From Spirochaetaceae bacterium (lineage in GTDB: Bacteria > Spirochaetota > Spirochaetia > Treponematales > Breznakiellaceae), in the NCBI GenBank assembly GCA_031265635.1, contig JAISCK010000170.1, forward strand, positions 1-6,155: a stretch of 6,155 nucleotides of DNA, written 5' to 3'. The notes under the pieces are model-generated. The model had not been told where the DNA came from. It saw nothing but the letters and a program-made list of their open reading frames with translations, and ran no database searches. Position numbers and translations under genes: made by a program. Positions 1-6,003 of the stretch are shown in pieces; position 1 is the stretch's first letter; the number at the start of each line of letters is the position of its first letter.

Positions 1-1329
1 GAGGGGACGGGCCTGGGGCTTGCCATCACCAAGCGGATGGCCGAGATGATGCAGGGAAGCATTTCCGTAACCAGCGAGTACGGCAAGGGAAGCGTTTTCA
101 GCATACGGATCCTCCAGGGTTTTGTCAGCGACGCGGTTATCGGAAAGGAGCTTGCCGAAAACCTTAAAGAATTCCGCTACACCATGGCCCGGCAGGACAG
201 GAACAAGAAGATGGTACGGGCCCGCATTCCATACGCCAGGGTTCTGGTTGTTGACGACGTGACAACCAACCTTGACCTTGCCAAGGGCATCATGAAACCC
301 TACGGCATGACCGTAGACTGCGCCGGAAGCGGACAGGCCGCGATAGCCCTGATACGGAAAGGCGAACCCCGGTATAACGCCGTTTTTATGGATCACATGA
401 TGCCCGGCATGGACGGCATTGAGGCGGTGCGTATTATCAGAAACGAAATAGACAGCGAATACGCGAAGACCGTGCCCGTCATCGCCCTTACGGCTAACGC
501 CATCACCGGCAACGACAAGTTCTTTCTCAACAACGGCTTCCAGGATTTTCTTACCAAGCCCATAGACATCATAAAGTTGAACGACGCCATTAACCGCTGG
601 GTGCGGGACAAAGAACTGGAAAAGGAACTGGGCCTTGACACGCAGAGCAGGCTGGCCGGAGAAAACCGCGACGAGGAAGCGGAAGACGCTGCCACGGAAC
701 TTGAACGCCGTATCGGCGGCCTGATACTGGACGCCCGGATAGAAGGTCTTGTCGCGGAAAAGGGGCTGGAACGTTTTGGCGGGGACGGAAAATCCTACAT
801 GGAATCCCTGCGTTCCTATGTGATTCATACCCCCGCGCTGCTTGAGGCGGCCCGGAACACGGAGTCCCTGGCGGAATACGCCATTACCGTACACGGGATC
901 AAAGGATCAAGCCGGGGCATATCCGCTGACGCCATCGGGGCAAAGGCCGAGCAGCTGGAACACGCGGCCAAGGCGGGGAACCTCGACCTCGTAAAGGAGG
1001 AAAACGACATCTTTATTTTGACCGTTGAAGGATTTATCGCGGAACTGTCGGGCCTGCTCGATATTCTGGAAGAGAATCTTCACAAACCCCGAAGGGACGC
1101 CCCGGACCCGGCTCTGCTCAGCCGGCTCAGGGACGCCGCGGAAAATTACGACATGGGCGAACTTGACAGCACGATGGAGGAACTGGAACAGTGCGTCTAC
1201 GAATCAGATGCGGAACTGGTGCCCTGGCTGCGGGAGCAGATAGACAAATCAGAATTTGAGGAAATCACAAGACGGCTTGTGATTGAACATGAAATTGAAC
1301 ATGAAGTGGAACTGTTCAGCGAGGTATAA
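1..1329 (+). CDS. Hybrid sensor histidine kinase, 3' part (HATPase end, receiver, HPt, helical tail); 5' truncated by window
   Basis: The gene is open from the first base and its real start lies upstream; the ATG at 37 is internal. Counting from the first codon in the window, residues 1-9 are the G2 ATP-lid box of a histidine kinase (EGTGLGLAI). A receiver domain follows at about 80-202, with acidic pair D85/D86, phospho-acceptor D131 before the MMPGMDG motif, T164 and K186 followed by P. An HPt domain follows at about 260-345, with phospho-histidine H298 in HGIKGSSR. The last 75 or so residues form an acidic, mostly helical tail that I cannot assign to a named domain. By family knowledge the protein autophosphorylates and passes phosphate His to Asp to His. 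The sensor and dimerisation domains are not visible, so the stimulus is unknown. It is followed after 10 bp by a receiver/HD-GYP gene, its likely output partner. Domain calls are firm; pairing is inferred. Confidence 0.95.
   Translation, partial: EGTGLGLAITKRMAEMMQGSISVTSEYGKGSVFSIRILQGFVSDAVIGKELAENLKEFRYTMARQDRNKKMVRARIPYARVLVVDDVTTNLDLAKGIMKPYGMTVDCAGSGQAAIALIRKGEPRYNAVFMDHMMPGMDGIEAVRIIRNEIDSEYAKTVPVIALTANAITGNDKFFLNNGFQDFLTKPIDIIKLNDAINRWVRDKELEKELGLDTQSRLAGENRDEEAEDAATELERRIGGLILDARIEGLVAEKGLERFGGDGKSYMESLRSYVIHTPALLEAARNTESLAEYAITVHGIKGSSRGISADAIGAKAEQLEHAAKAGNLDLVKEENDIFILTVEGFIAELSGLLDILEENLHKPRRDAPDPALLSRLRDAAENYDMGELDSTMEELEQCVYESDAELVPWLREQIDKSEFEEITRRLVIEHEIEHEVELFSEV
1282..1305 (+). 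repeat. Perfect 12-bp tandem duplication in the kinase C-terminus
   Basis: ATTGAACATGAA occurs twice in direct succession (1282-1293 and 1294-1305). In frame it encodes IEHE twice near the end of the hybrid kinase tail. The unit is a multiple of three, so a change in copy number would lengthen or shorten the tail without a frameshift. Confidence 0.9.
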
Positions 1330-1333
1330 GGAG
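1328..1333 (+). promoter_or_regulatory. Ribosome binding site of the HD-GYP gene
   Basis: AAGGAG lies 6 bases before the ATG at 1340 and overlaps the TAA stop of the kinase gene (1327-1329). It decides the start. The reading frame is open further upstream to an ATG at 1283, but that region would encode a stretch overlapping the kinase gene and adds nothing to the receiver domain, which begins directly after 1340. Confidence 0.85.
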
Positions 1334-1339
1334 AGGTCA

Positions 1340-2464
1340 ATGATGAAAAACGGACGACAGATAATTTTTTTAGTCGATGACAATATGGCCAATTTGACAA
1401 CCGGAAAAATAATATTGAAGGACCATTACGATATTTTTTCCATGCCTTCGGGGACCAAACTCTTTGAGATGCTGGAAAAGATAACGCCTGATTTGATTCT
1501 TCTGGACATTGAGATGCCCGAAATGGACGGTTACCAGGCGCTTAAAAAACTCAAAAGCGAAAAGAAAACCGGCGATATTCCCGTGGTTTTTCTTACCGCG
1601 CGGAACGATCCGGGCAGCGAACTTGAAGGATTAAACCTGGGCGCCGTAGATTATATTTCCAAACCCTTTTCGCCGCCCCTGCTCTTAAAGCGCATAGAAA
1701 ACCACCTGCTCACCCGGAGCCAGCAGCGGGAACTGCGGGACTACAACGACAATTTGCAGCAGATGGTACAGAAGCGGACCAAACAGGTGGTGGAACTTCA
1801 AAATTCAATATTGAATACCGTAACGGAAATGGTTGAATTCCGGGACGACGTAACCGGAGGACACATAGAACGCACCCAGCGTTATCTGAAACTCCTGGTA
1901 GACAAACTCCTCTCCGAAAGAATCTACTGGGAAGAAGTTTCCTCCTGGAACCTGGAATTCCTCATTCCGTCGGCCCAGCTTCATGATGTGGGCAAAATCG
2001 CCATCAGCGACGCCATCCTCAACAAACCGGGAAAACTCAGCTTTGAGGAATTTGAGACAATGAAAAAGCACGCCGCCATAGGAGAAGCGGCCATCGAAGT
2101 CATCATGAAGACAAACTCGGAAAATGATTTTCTGTACCACGCGAAAATCTTCGCCGGAACCCACCATGAAAAATGGGACGGTTCGGGATACCCCAGGGGC
2201 TTAAAGAATTCGATGATTCCCCTCCAGGGCAGGCTTATGGCCGTCGCCGACGTGTACGACGCCCTCATTGCCCTGCGTCCCTACAAACAGCCCCTCAGCG
2301 CCCCGGAAGCGGAACGCATAATCCTCGAAGGCCGGGAAAAGCATTTTGACCCTGTCCTCGTGGACCTGTTTCAGGAACTGGCCCCCGAGTTTGCCCTGAT
2401 AGCCGAACACTGCAACTCGGCGCTAAAGGAGGGCGCCCTTGACCCCTTACCGGCCACGGCGTAG
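1340..2464 (+). CDS. Response regulator with HD-GYP cyclic-di-GMP phosphodiesterase domain (RpfG-like)
   Basis: The 374-residue protein has two domains. The N-terminal receiver (about 6-125) carries acidic pair D13/D14, phospho-acceptor D56 in the LLDIEMP context, T86 and K108 followed by PF. A charged, probably coiled-coil linker (about 126-165) leads to an HD-GYP domain (about 170-350). Expected metal and catalytic residues are present: H185, the H215-D216 pair with G218-K219, H244, H275-H276, the DGSGYP signature at 280-285, and D304 in DVYDAL. By family knowledge such proteins hydrolyse cyclic di-GMP in the cytoplasm, switched by receiver phosphorylation. No residue needed for activity looks missing. 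The ATG at 1340 is chosen over the upstream ATG at 1283 because of AAGGAG 6 bases before it. An ATG immediately after (1343) is an equivalent alternative. It lies 10 bp after the hybrid kinase gene, so the two are probably co-transcribed. Substrate and pathway (motility, adhesion) are inferred. Confidence 0.95.
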   Translation: MMKNGRQIIFLVDDNMANLTTGKIILKDHYDIFSMPSGTKLFEMLEKITPDLILLDIEMPEMDGYQALKKLKSEKKTGDIPVVFLTARNDPGSELEGLNLGAVDYISKPFSPPLLLKRIENHLLTRSQQRELRDYNDNLQQMVQKRTKQVVELQNSILNTVTEMVEFRDDVTGGHIERTQRYLKLLVDKLLSERIYWEEVSSWNLEFLIPSAQLHDVGKIAISDAILNKPGKLSFEEFETMKKHAAIGEAAIEVIMKTNSENDFLYHAKIFAGTHHEKWDGSGYPRGLKNSMIPLQGRLMAVADVYDALIALRPYKQPLSAPEAERIILEGREKHFDPVLVDLFQELAPEFALIAEHCNSALKEGALDPLPATA

Positions 2465-2481
2465 TCCGCGAATACCTGAGC

Positions 2482-2898
2482 TTACTCTTTGTAGTGTTCA
2501 AGAAACGCTGCCGGACTGACAGCGGGAACCGGGGAATCCCTAAAGTCCGCTTCATTTCTGGTAACAATGTAATCGGCCCTTTCCCGTTTGGCTATGGCGG
2601 CGATAACCGCGTCTTCAAAGTCATTGACGGGGAGGCTTAGGGCGGCATGTATGTCACCCGCCATGGTATCACAGAGGCCAACCAGGGTTGTAAGGCCGAT
2701 TATGGCTTCCTTGGACTTTTCAGCATCGTGGACGCTTTGATGGATAATGTAATATACATCGGTAACGGCGCTGGCCGGCATAAAAGCCTGTATCCTGCCC
2801 TGAACGGCAAGCCGCGCCACTTCATAGGAGGCTTGAAAAAATTCCTCCCGCTTTTCGAGGATATCAATGATAACATTGGTATCAACAAGGACTTTCAT
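2482..2898 (-). CDS. PIN-domain ribonuclease toxin (VapC-type) of a toxin-antitoxin module
   Basis: This 138-residue protein spans one whole PIN domain, the usual toxin length. It begins MKVLVDTNVIID, giving acidic D6 with N8 and D12. D47 sits in the TDVYYI segment, acidic residues cluster at D93, E95 and D96 (NDFEDA), and D118 follows IVTRN. This spacing fits the PIN nuclease family, whose members cleave RNA with a metal held by these acids. The segments TDVYYI and NDFEDA resemble the PIN_3 subgroup, from memory. The ATG overlaps the antitoxin stop as ATGA (2895-2898) and no clear Shine-Dalgarno precedes it, so translation is probably coupled to the antitoxin. It converges on the HD-GYP gene with 17 bp between stops. 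The RNA target cannot be read from the sequence. All key residues are present, so the toxin looks intact. Confidence 0.9.
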   Translation of the reverse strand: MKVLVDTNVIIDILEKREEFFQASYEVARLAVQGRIQAFMPASAVTDVYYIIHQSVHDAEKSKEAIIGLTTLVGLCDTMAGDIHAALSLPVNDFEDAVIAAIAKRERADYIVTRNEADFRDSPVPAVSPAAFLEHYKE

Positions 2899-3113
2899 GT
2901 GCGGGACAAGCGGCTCTTTCGCGCTTCCTCAAGGCTGACCGGATTTTTGGCGGTGATTCCCGCAAGGCTGTCAAGAACAGCCTGTTTGTCCCGGGCCGGA
3001 CTGGATAGTTTGGCAACTACCCTTCCGTTCCGGGTGATATATACATCGTCCTCCGATACGGCGTTGAGATATTGTCCTATATTGGCCTTTAGTTCGGTGG
3101 CGTTAATAACCAT
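2895..3113 (-). CDS. Phd/YefM-family antitoxin paired with the PIN toxin
   Basis: The 72-residue protein opens with MVINATELKANIGQYL and continues with VYITRNGRVVAKL, the characteristic pattern of the Phd/YefM DNA-binding fold (about 1-45). The charged C-terminal part (about 46-72, containing SLEEARKSRL) is the expected toxin-binding helix. By family knowledge it neutralises the toxin and represses its own promoter as a complex. I place the start at 3113 because GGAGG lies 5 bases upstream. The alternative ATG at 3125, which would add four residues (MEDI), has no ribosome binding site and would be only about nine bases from the predicted transcription start. Its stop overlaps the toxin start by 4 bp. 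Pairing a Phd/YefM antitoxin with a PIN toxin is a known combination. I am sure of the family and fairly sure of the start. Confidence 0.88.
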   Translation of the reverse strand: MVINATELKANIGQYLNAVSEDDVYITRNGRVVAKLSSPARDKQAVLDSLAGITAKNPVSLEEARKSRLSRT

Positions 3114-3118
3114 TATAT

Positions 3119-3123
3119 CCTCC
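3119..3123 (-). promoter_or_regulatory. Ribosome binding site of the antitoxin gene
   Basis: On the minus strand GGAGG is followed by ATATA and then the ATG at 3113. It overlaps the alternative upstream ATG (3125-3123), which argues that the downstream ATG is the true start. Confidence 0.75.
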
Positions 3124-3137
3124 ATAACCCGGACATT

Positions 3138-3169
3138 TTGAATATACCATAATTGTGCGGTTTATTCAA
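3138..3169. promoter_or_regulatory. Inverted repeat overlapping the antitoxin promoter, possible operator
   Basis: TTGAATA (3138-3144) and TATTCAA (3163-3169) are perfect 7-bp inverted arms separated by 18 bp. One arm covers most of the -10 box and the other covers the -35 box. Antitoxin-toxin complexes usually bind palindromes at such positions, so this is a candidate operator. Part of the match may simply reflect the A/T-rich promoter boxes. Confidence 0.4.
3141..3169 (-). promoter_or_regulatory. Predicted sigma70-type promoter of the toxin-antitoxin operon
   Basis: Read on the minus strand, a -35 box TTGAAT (3169-3164) is followed by 17 bases and a -10 box TATATT (3146-3141). Both are close to consensus and the spacing is optimal. 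The transcript would start near 3134, about 20 bases before the antitoxin ATG. This is a pattern match without experimental support. Confidence 0.65.
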
Positions 3170-3183
3170 GGCAACGCGGGCCG

Positions 3184-3213
3184 TTGACAGTCCGGATTTT
3201 TAGAGATTATTAT
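3184..3213 (+). promoter_or_regulatory. Predicted sigma70-type promoter of the STAND/LuxR regulator gene
   Basis: A perfect -35 consensus TTGACA (3184-3189) is followed by 18 bases and TATTAT (3208-3213), five of six matches to the -10 consensus. Transcription would begin near 3220, directly before the ATG at 3223. The promoter is back to back with the antitoxin promoter; the two -35 boxes are 14 bp apart. Confidence 0.6.
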
Positions 3214-3222
3214 CTATGTGCC

Positions 3223-5826
3223 ATGCCGGAACGGCTTTTTCACAGTAATGTGCCCATAGCTCCGGGAAATCAGATCTATCTGGAACGGCCCAGGATAGAC
3301 CGCCTGCTGGAAAAGGCGATACAAAATCCCGTAGTCATTGTCAACGCGGGCGCGGGGTACGGAAAAACCCACGCGGTCTATTCCTTTGTCCACGATTATG
3401 ACGCCCTGACCTGCTGGATGCAATTGTCCGAACGGGACAATAACGGCAAGCGTTTTTGGGAAAATTTTATCACCGGGGTTTCCGTGGGCAACAGGGAAGC
3501 CGCCGCCAGGCTGGTAAATGTCGATTTTCCCGAAACGGAACGGGAATGGGACCGTTATGTGGCCGTTCCCCAGGAAGAAACCCGTACCGACGTAAAATAC
3601 ATCTTTGTATACGATGATTTTCACCTTGTTCATGACAAGGCGGTCCTGCGTTTTCTGGAACGCTCAATCACCGCGTCTTTCCCCAGCATCACCTCTATCA
3701 TCATATCCCGGACCGAACCGTCCATAAATCTGACAAAACTCCTCTCCGAGGGGCTTGTAGGCAGGATTACCGAAGATGATCTCCGGTTCAGCCAGGAAGA
3801 AATGGTAGAATATTTCCATATCCAGAATATTCTGCCTCCGCCGCAGACAATCTCTTCTATATATTACGATACCGAAGGATGGGCCTTCGCCATACATCTG
3901 GCGGGGCTGTCCCTGAAAAACGCGCCGGGAACGCCCTATGTGCCCCAGGCGATGCGGGTGAATATTTTCCGCCTGATAGAAAGCGAACTTATCTCAAGTA
4001 TGTCCCCCGGTTTGCGGAAATTCCTCATAAAGCTGTCCCTGGTGGAACATCTCGCGCCCGACCTGCTCCGGGAGATCGCCTCCAAAGCTCCGGCAGAGGG
4101 CGCTTCCGGCAAAGGTCTCCGTGAGGAGACCCGGCTCCTCGAGGAGATGGAGAGGATCGTCTCCTTTATCCGCTTTGACGGCTATCAGAACGCGTACCGG
4201 ATTCATCATCTGCTTCTGGAATATTTAAGCGGAAAGCAGGGGGAACTTTCCGAAGATGAAAAGCGGGAAGTCTACCAAAAGGCCGCCGCCTGGTGCGCGG
4301 CCAACAATCAAAAAATCGACGCCATCAACTACTACGAAAAGGCCGGGGATTATGAACGGCTGATAGGCGTTGTCGAAACCATGTCCGCGATACTGCCTAA
4401 CCGGACCGCGCGGATGCTGCTTGAAATCATGGAACGGGCGCCTTCCGAAATGTACGACCGCATTGCCACGGCTCAGGTGATCCGCACAGGGCTTTACCTG
4501 ACCCTTGAAATGTTTGACAAATCCAGGGAAGAGCTGGCCGTGGTTATCGCCAGGCTGGAAGCCGCTCCGCCCTCCCCTATCACCTACCGGACCCTGACAG
4601 GCTGCTACAATCTCCTGGGCTTTATCGGCATGAACACCAGCTCCTTTACCAGGGACTATGACTATGTTCATTATTTTGAAAAGGCCCGGCACTACTATGA
4701 GTTTAACAAGTTTGAAGTCGGGCCGCCCATATCGATAATCGCCCTCAGTTCCTATCTCTGCCGGGTAAACACCGAAGAGGCGGGGGAAATGGAAAAGTAC
4801 ATAGGGGCCATAAGCGCGTCCGTCCCCTTCACATCGGTTACCTTCGGGGGCTGCGCCCTGGGAATGGACGATCTGTGCCGGGGAGAGCTGGCTTTTTTCA
4901 GGGGCGATATAGCCGGGGCGGAACAGCTTGTCCTGCGGGCCCTGGAAAGCGCCCGGCAGGGGAAACAGTACGAAATCGAAAGCCGGGCCCTGTTTTACCT
5001 TTTGCGGATCAACCTGACCCGGGGAAATTACGAGGCCATCGAGGGGATAGAACGGCAGCTCGAAGCCCAGCTTGACGAGCCTGATTACCCCAACCGCTTT
5101 ACTATCCACGATATTTGCTCCGGCTGGTACTATGTCCATACCGGACAGACAGGCCGCCTTGCCTCCTGGCTGAAAAACGATTTTGAGGAAAGCGACCTTA
5201 ATTCCATTGCCTTTGGCCTTGAAGTGCTGGTCAAGGCAAAATACCATTTCGCGGAACGGCGTTATCCCGCGGCCCTGGCGGTCCTGGAAAGCCGGGGAAG
5301 GCGGAGCGGTTTTTGGGATTTTGTGCTGGGGAGAATCGAGCAAAAAACTCTGGAGGCGGTATGCTGGTACCAGATCCGGGACAAGAAGGCCGCCTTCGCC
5401 GCCCTGGAAACGGCCTACAGCCAGGCCGCGCCCAACGCCCTGTATATGCCCTTTACCGAACTGGGAAAAGATATGCGGGCCCTGACCGACGCGGCGTTAA
5501 AGGACAAAGCCACGGCGCTTCCCCGGGACTGGCTTGAGGCGGTACGCAGGAACGCGTCGGGTTACGCCAAAAAACTGTTTACCGTGGCGGAACAACACCG
5601 GCCTAAAGAGGCCCGGAAAGGAAACGCCGGACAGGAAGGACTTTCCCGCCGGGAAATAGAAATCCTCACGAACCTGTCCCAGGGAATGACCCAGGAAGAA
5701 ATCGCCGGTATTTCCTCACTGTCGGTAAATACGGTAAAAAGCGTTATACGCAGCATCTACGGCAAACTGGGAGCGGTCAACAAGGCCGACGCGGTGCGGA
5801 TCGCGGTGTCCCGGGGGCTTGTTTAA
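3223..5826 (+). CDS. MalT-like STAND ATPase transcriptional regulator with LuxR-type HTH
   Basis: The protein has 867 residues from the ATG at 3223, close to the usual 900 of MalT-type regulators. The N-terminal NTPase has a Walker A motif GAGYGKT (43-49), a Walker B motif YIFVYDD ending in D131/D132, and a probable sensor arginine at R163. A GW motif follows at about 219-220, then a winged-helix-like segment with YRIHHLLLEYL at about 325-335. The middle (about 350-790) is rich in paired helices with A/Y/L spacing like TPR units and probably senses ligand or partner. The C-terminal 61 residues (807-867) are a LuxR/GerE HTH with LSRREIEIL, TQEEIA and SVNTVKSVIRSIYGKLG. By family knowledge, ligand and ATP drive oligomerisation and transcription activation. 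The ligand is unknown. The frame is open to a TTG at 3184, but that codon is part of a consensus -35 box. No transport or metabolic genes lie beside it to suggest a target. Confidence 0.93.
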   Translation: MPERLFHSNVPIAPGNQIYLERPRIDRLLEKAIQNPVVIVNAGAGYGKTHAVYSFVHDYDALTCWMQLSERDNNGKRFWENFITGVSVGNREAAARLVNVDFPETEREWDRYVAVPQEETRTDVKYIFVYDDFHLVHDKAVLRFLERSITASFPSITSIIISRTEPSINLTKLLSEGLVGRITEDDLRFSQEEMVEYFHIQNILPPPQTISSIYYDTEGWAFAIHLAGLSLKNAPGTPYVPQAMRVNIFRLIESELISSMSPGLRKFLIKLSLVEHLAPDLLREIASKAPAEGASGKGLREETRLLEEMERIVSFIRFDGYQNAYRIHHLLLEYLSGKQGELSEDEKREVYQKAAAWCAANNQKIDAINYYEKAGDYERLIGVVETMSAILPNRTARMLLEIMERAPSEMYDRIATAQVIRTGLYLTLEMFDKSREELAVVIARLEAAPPSPITYRTLTGCYNLLGFIGMNTSSFTRDYDYVHYFEKARHYYEFNKFEVGPPISIIALSSYLCRVNTEEAGEMEKYIGAISASVPFTSVTFGGCALGMDDLCRGELAFFRGDIAGAEQLVLRALESARQGKQYEIESRALFYLLRINLTRGNYEAIEGIERQLEAQLDEPDYPNRFTIHDICSGWYYVHTGQTGRLASWLKNDFEESDLNSIAFGLEVLVKAKYHFAERRYPAALAVLESRGRRSGFWDFVLGRIEQKTLEAVCWYQIRDKKAAFAALETAYSQAAPNALYMPFTELGKDMRALTDAALKDKATALPRDWLEAVRRNASGYAKKLFTVAEQHRPKEARKGNAGQEGLSRREIEILTNLSQGMTQEEIAGISSLSVNTVKSVIRSIYGKLGAVNKADAVRIAVSRGLV

Positions 5827-5854
5827 AATCCGCCCTCCGTGGCGGATTTTAAAC
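5821..5854. terminator. Bidirectional-type intrinsic terminator overlapping the regulator's stop codon
   Basis: GTTTAAAATCCGCC (5821-5834) and GGCGGATTTTAAAC (5841-5854) are perfect 14-bp inverted arms around a 6-base loop. The G/C-rich inner stem is flanked by A-run and T-run halves, the arrangement of a terminator that works in both directions. The TAA stop (5824-5826) and the last codon lie within the left arm. Confidence 0.85.
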
Positions 5855-5858
5855 TTGA

Positions 5859-5879
5859 AGTTTTTGCTTTGCAAAAACT
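5859..5879. repeat. Second hairpin: 9-bp inverted repeat with 3-base loop
   Basis: AGTTTTTGC (5859-5867), loop TTT, GCAAAAACT (5871-5879) form a perfect stem only 4 bases after the terminator. It could reinforce termination or be a dispersed palindromic repeat. No T-run follows it on the plus strand, so it is a poor intrinsic terminator alone. Confidence 0.7.
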
Positions 5880-6003
5880 CCACCCAACGAAAACAGCGCT
5901 ATCCATGGCGCATACGGCGGTTACGTTGCTTTGTTAAGCCATGCCGCCTCCCTTTATCGGGCATTGCGGCATTGATAGCGGGATCGCCCCAAGGAGAAAG
6001 CTT
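5880..6003. other. Intergenic region with nested inverted repeats before the HxlR gene
   Basis: I see no supportable gene here. The segment holds CGCTATC (5897-5903) pairing with GATAGCG (5974-5980), and inside it ATGCCGC (5941-5947) pairing with GCGGCAT (5966-5972), whose loop can form CCC (5950-5952) with GGG (5959-5961). GGCGG (5916-5920) could compete for CCGCC (5944-5948). This may be an RNA leader, an operator region or a repeat remnant. No convincing promoter could be picked; TTGTTA (5931-5936) with TTTATC (5953-5958) is weak. Confidence 0.4.
5991..5996 (+). promoter_or_regulatory. Ribosome binding site of the HxlR-family gene
   Basis: AAGGAG lies 7 bases before the TTG at 6004, an ideal distance. 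It supports TTG as the start codon, because no in-frame ATG occurs until residue 26, which is inside the conserved domain. Confidence 0.8.

Noticed and set aside
1283..1339. Upstream ATG extension of the HD-GYP protein (19 extra residues)
   Set aside because: The extension overlaps the kinase gene in another frame, lacks a suitable ribosome binding site, and precedes a receiver domain that starts properly at 1340.
1805..2410. Several minus-strand frames within the HD-GYP gene
   Set aside because: The plus strand carries all catalytic motifs of HD-GYP here; the antisense products have no recognisable features or ribosome binding sites.
2647..3141. 164-codon plus-strand frame across the toxin-antitoxin genes
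   Set aside because: It is antisense to two overlapping genes with strong family motifs, and its product shows no domain pattern.
3172..3350. CAACGCGGGC occurring both in the divergent promoter region and early in the STAND regulator gene (about 3342)
   Set aside because: The second copy encodes the conserved VNAG part of the Walker A region, so the match is most likely a coincidence of coding sequence.
4225..5343. Long open frame of 372 codons on the minus strand within the STAND regulator gene
   Set aside because: It lies fully antisense to a gene with clear domains. Its translation is rich in G, P and F without recognisable motifs, as expected from the complementary frame of a G/C-rich third-position gene.
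5931..5958. Possible HxlR promoter TTGTTA / TTTATC
   Set aside because: The -10 match is poor and the spacing is 16 bp; nothing distinguishes it from chance, so it is not listed as a promoter.
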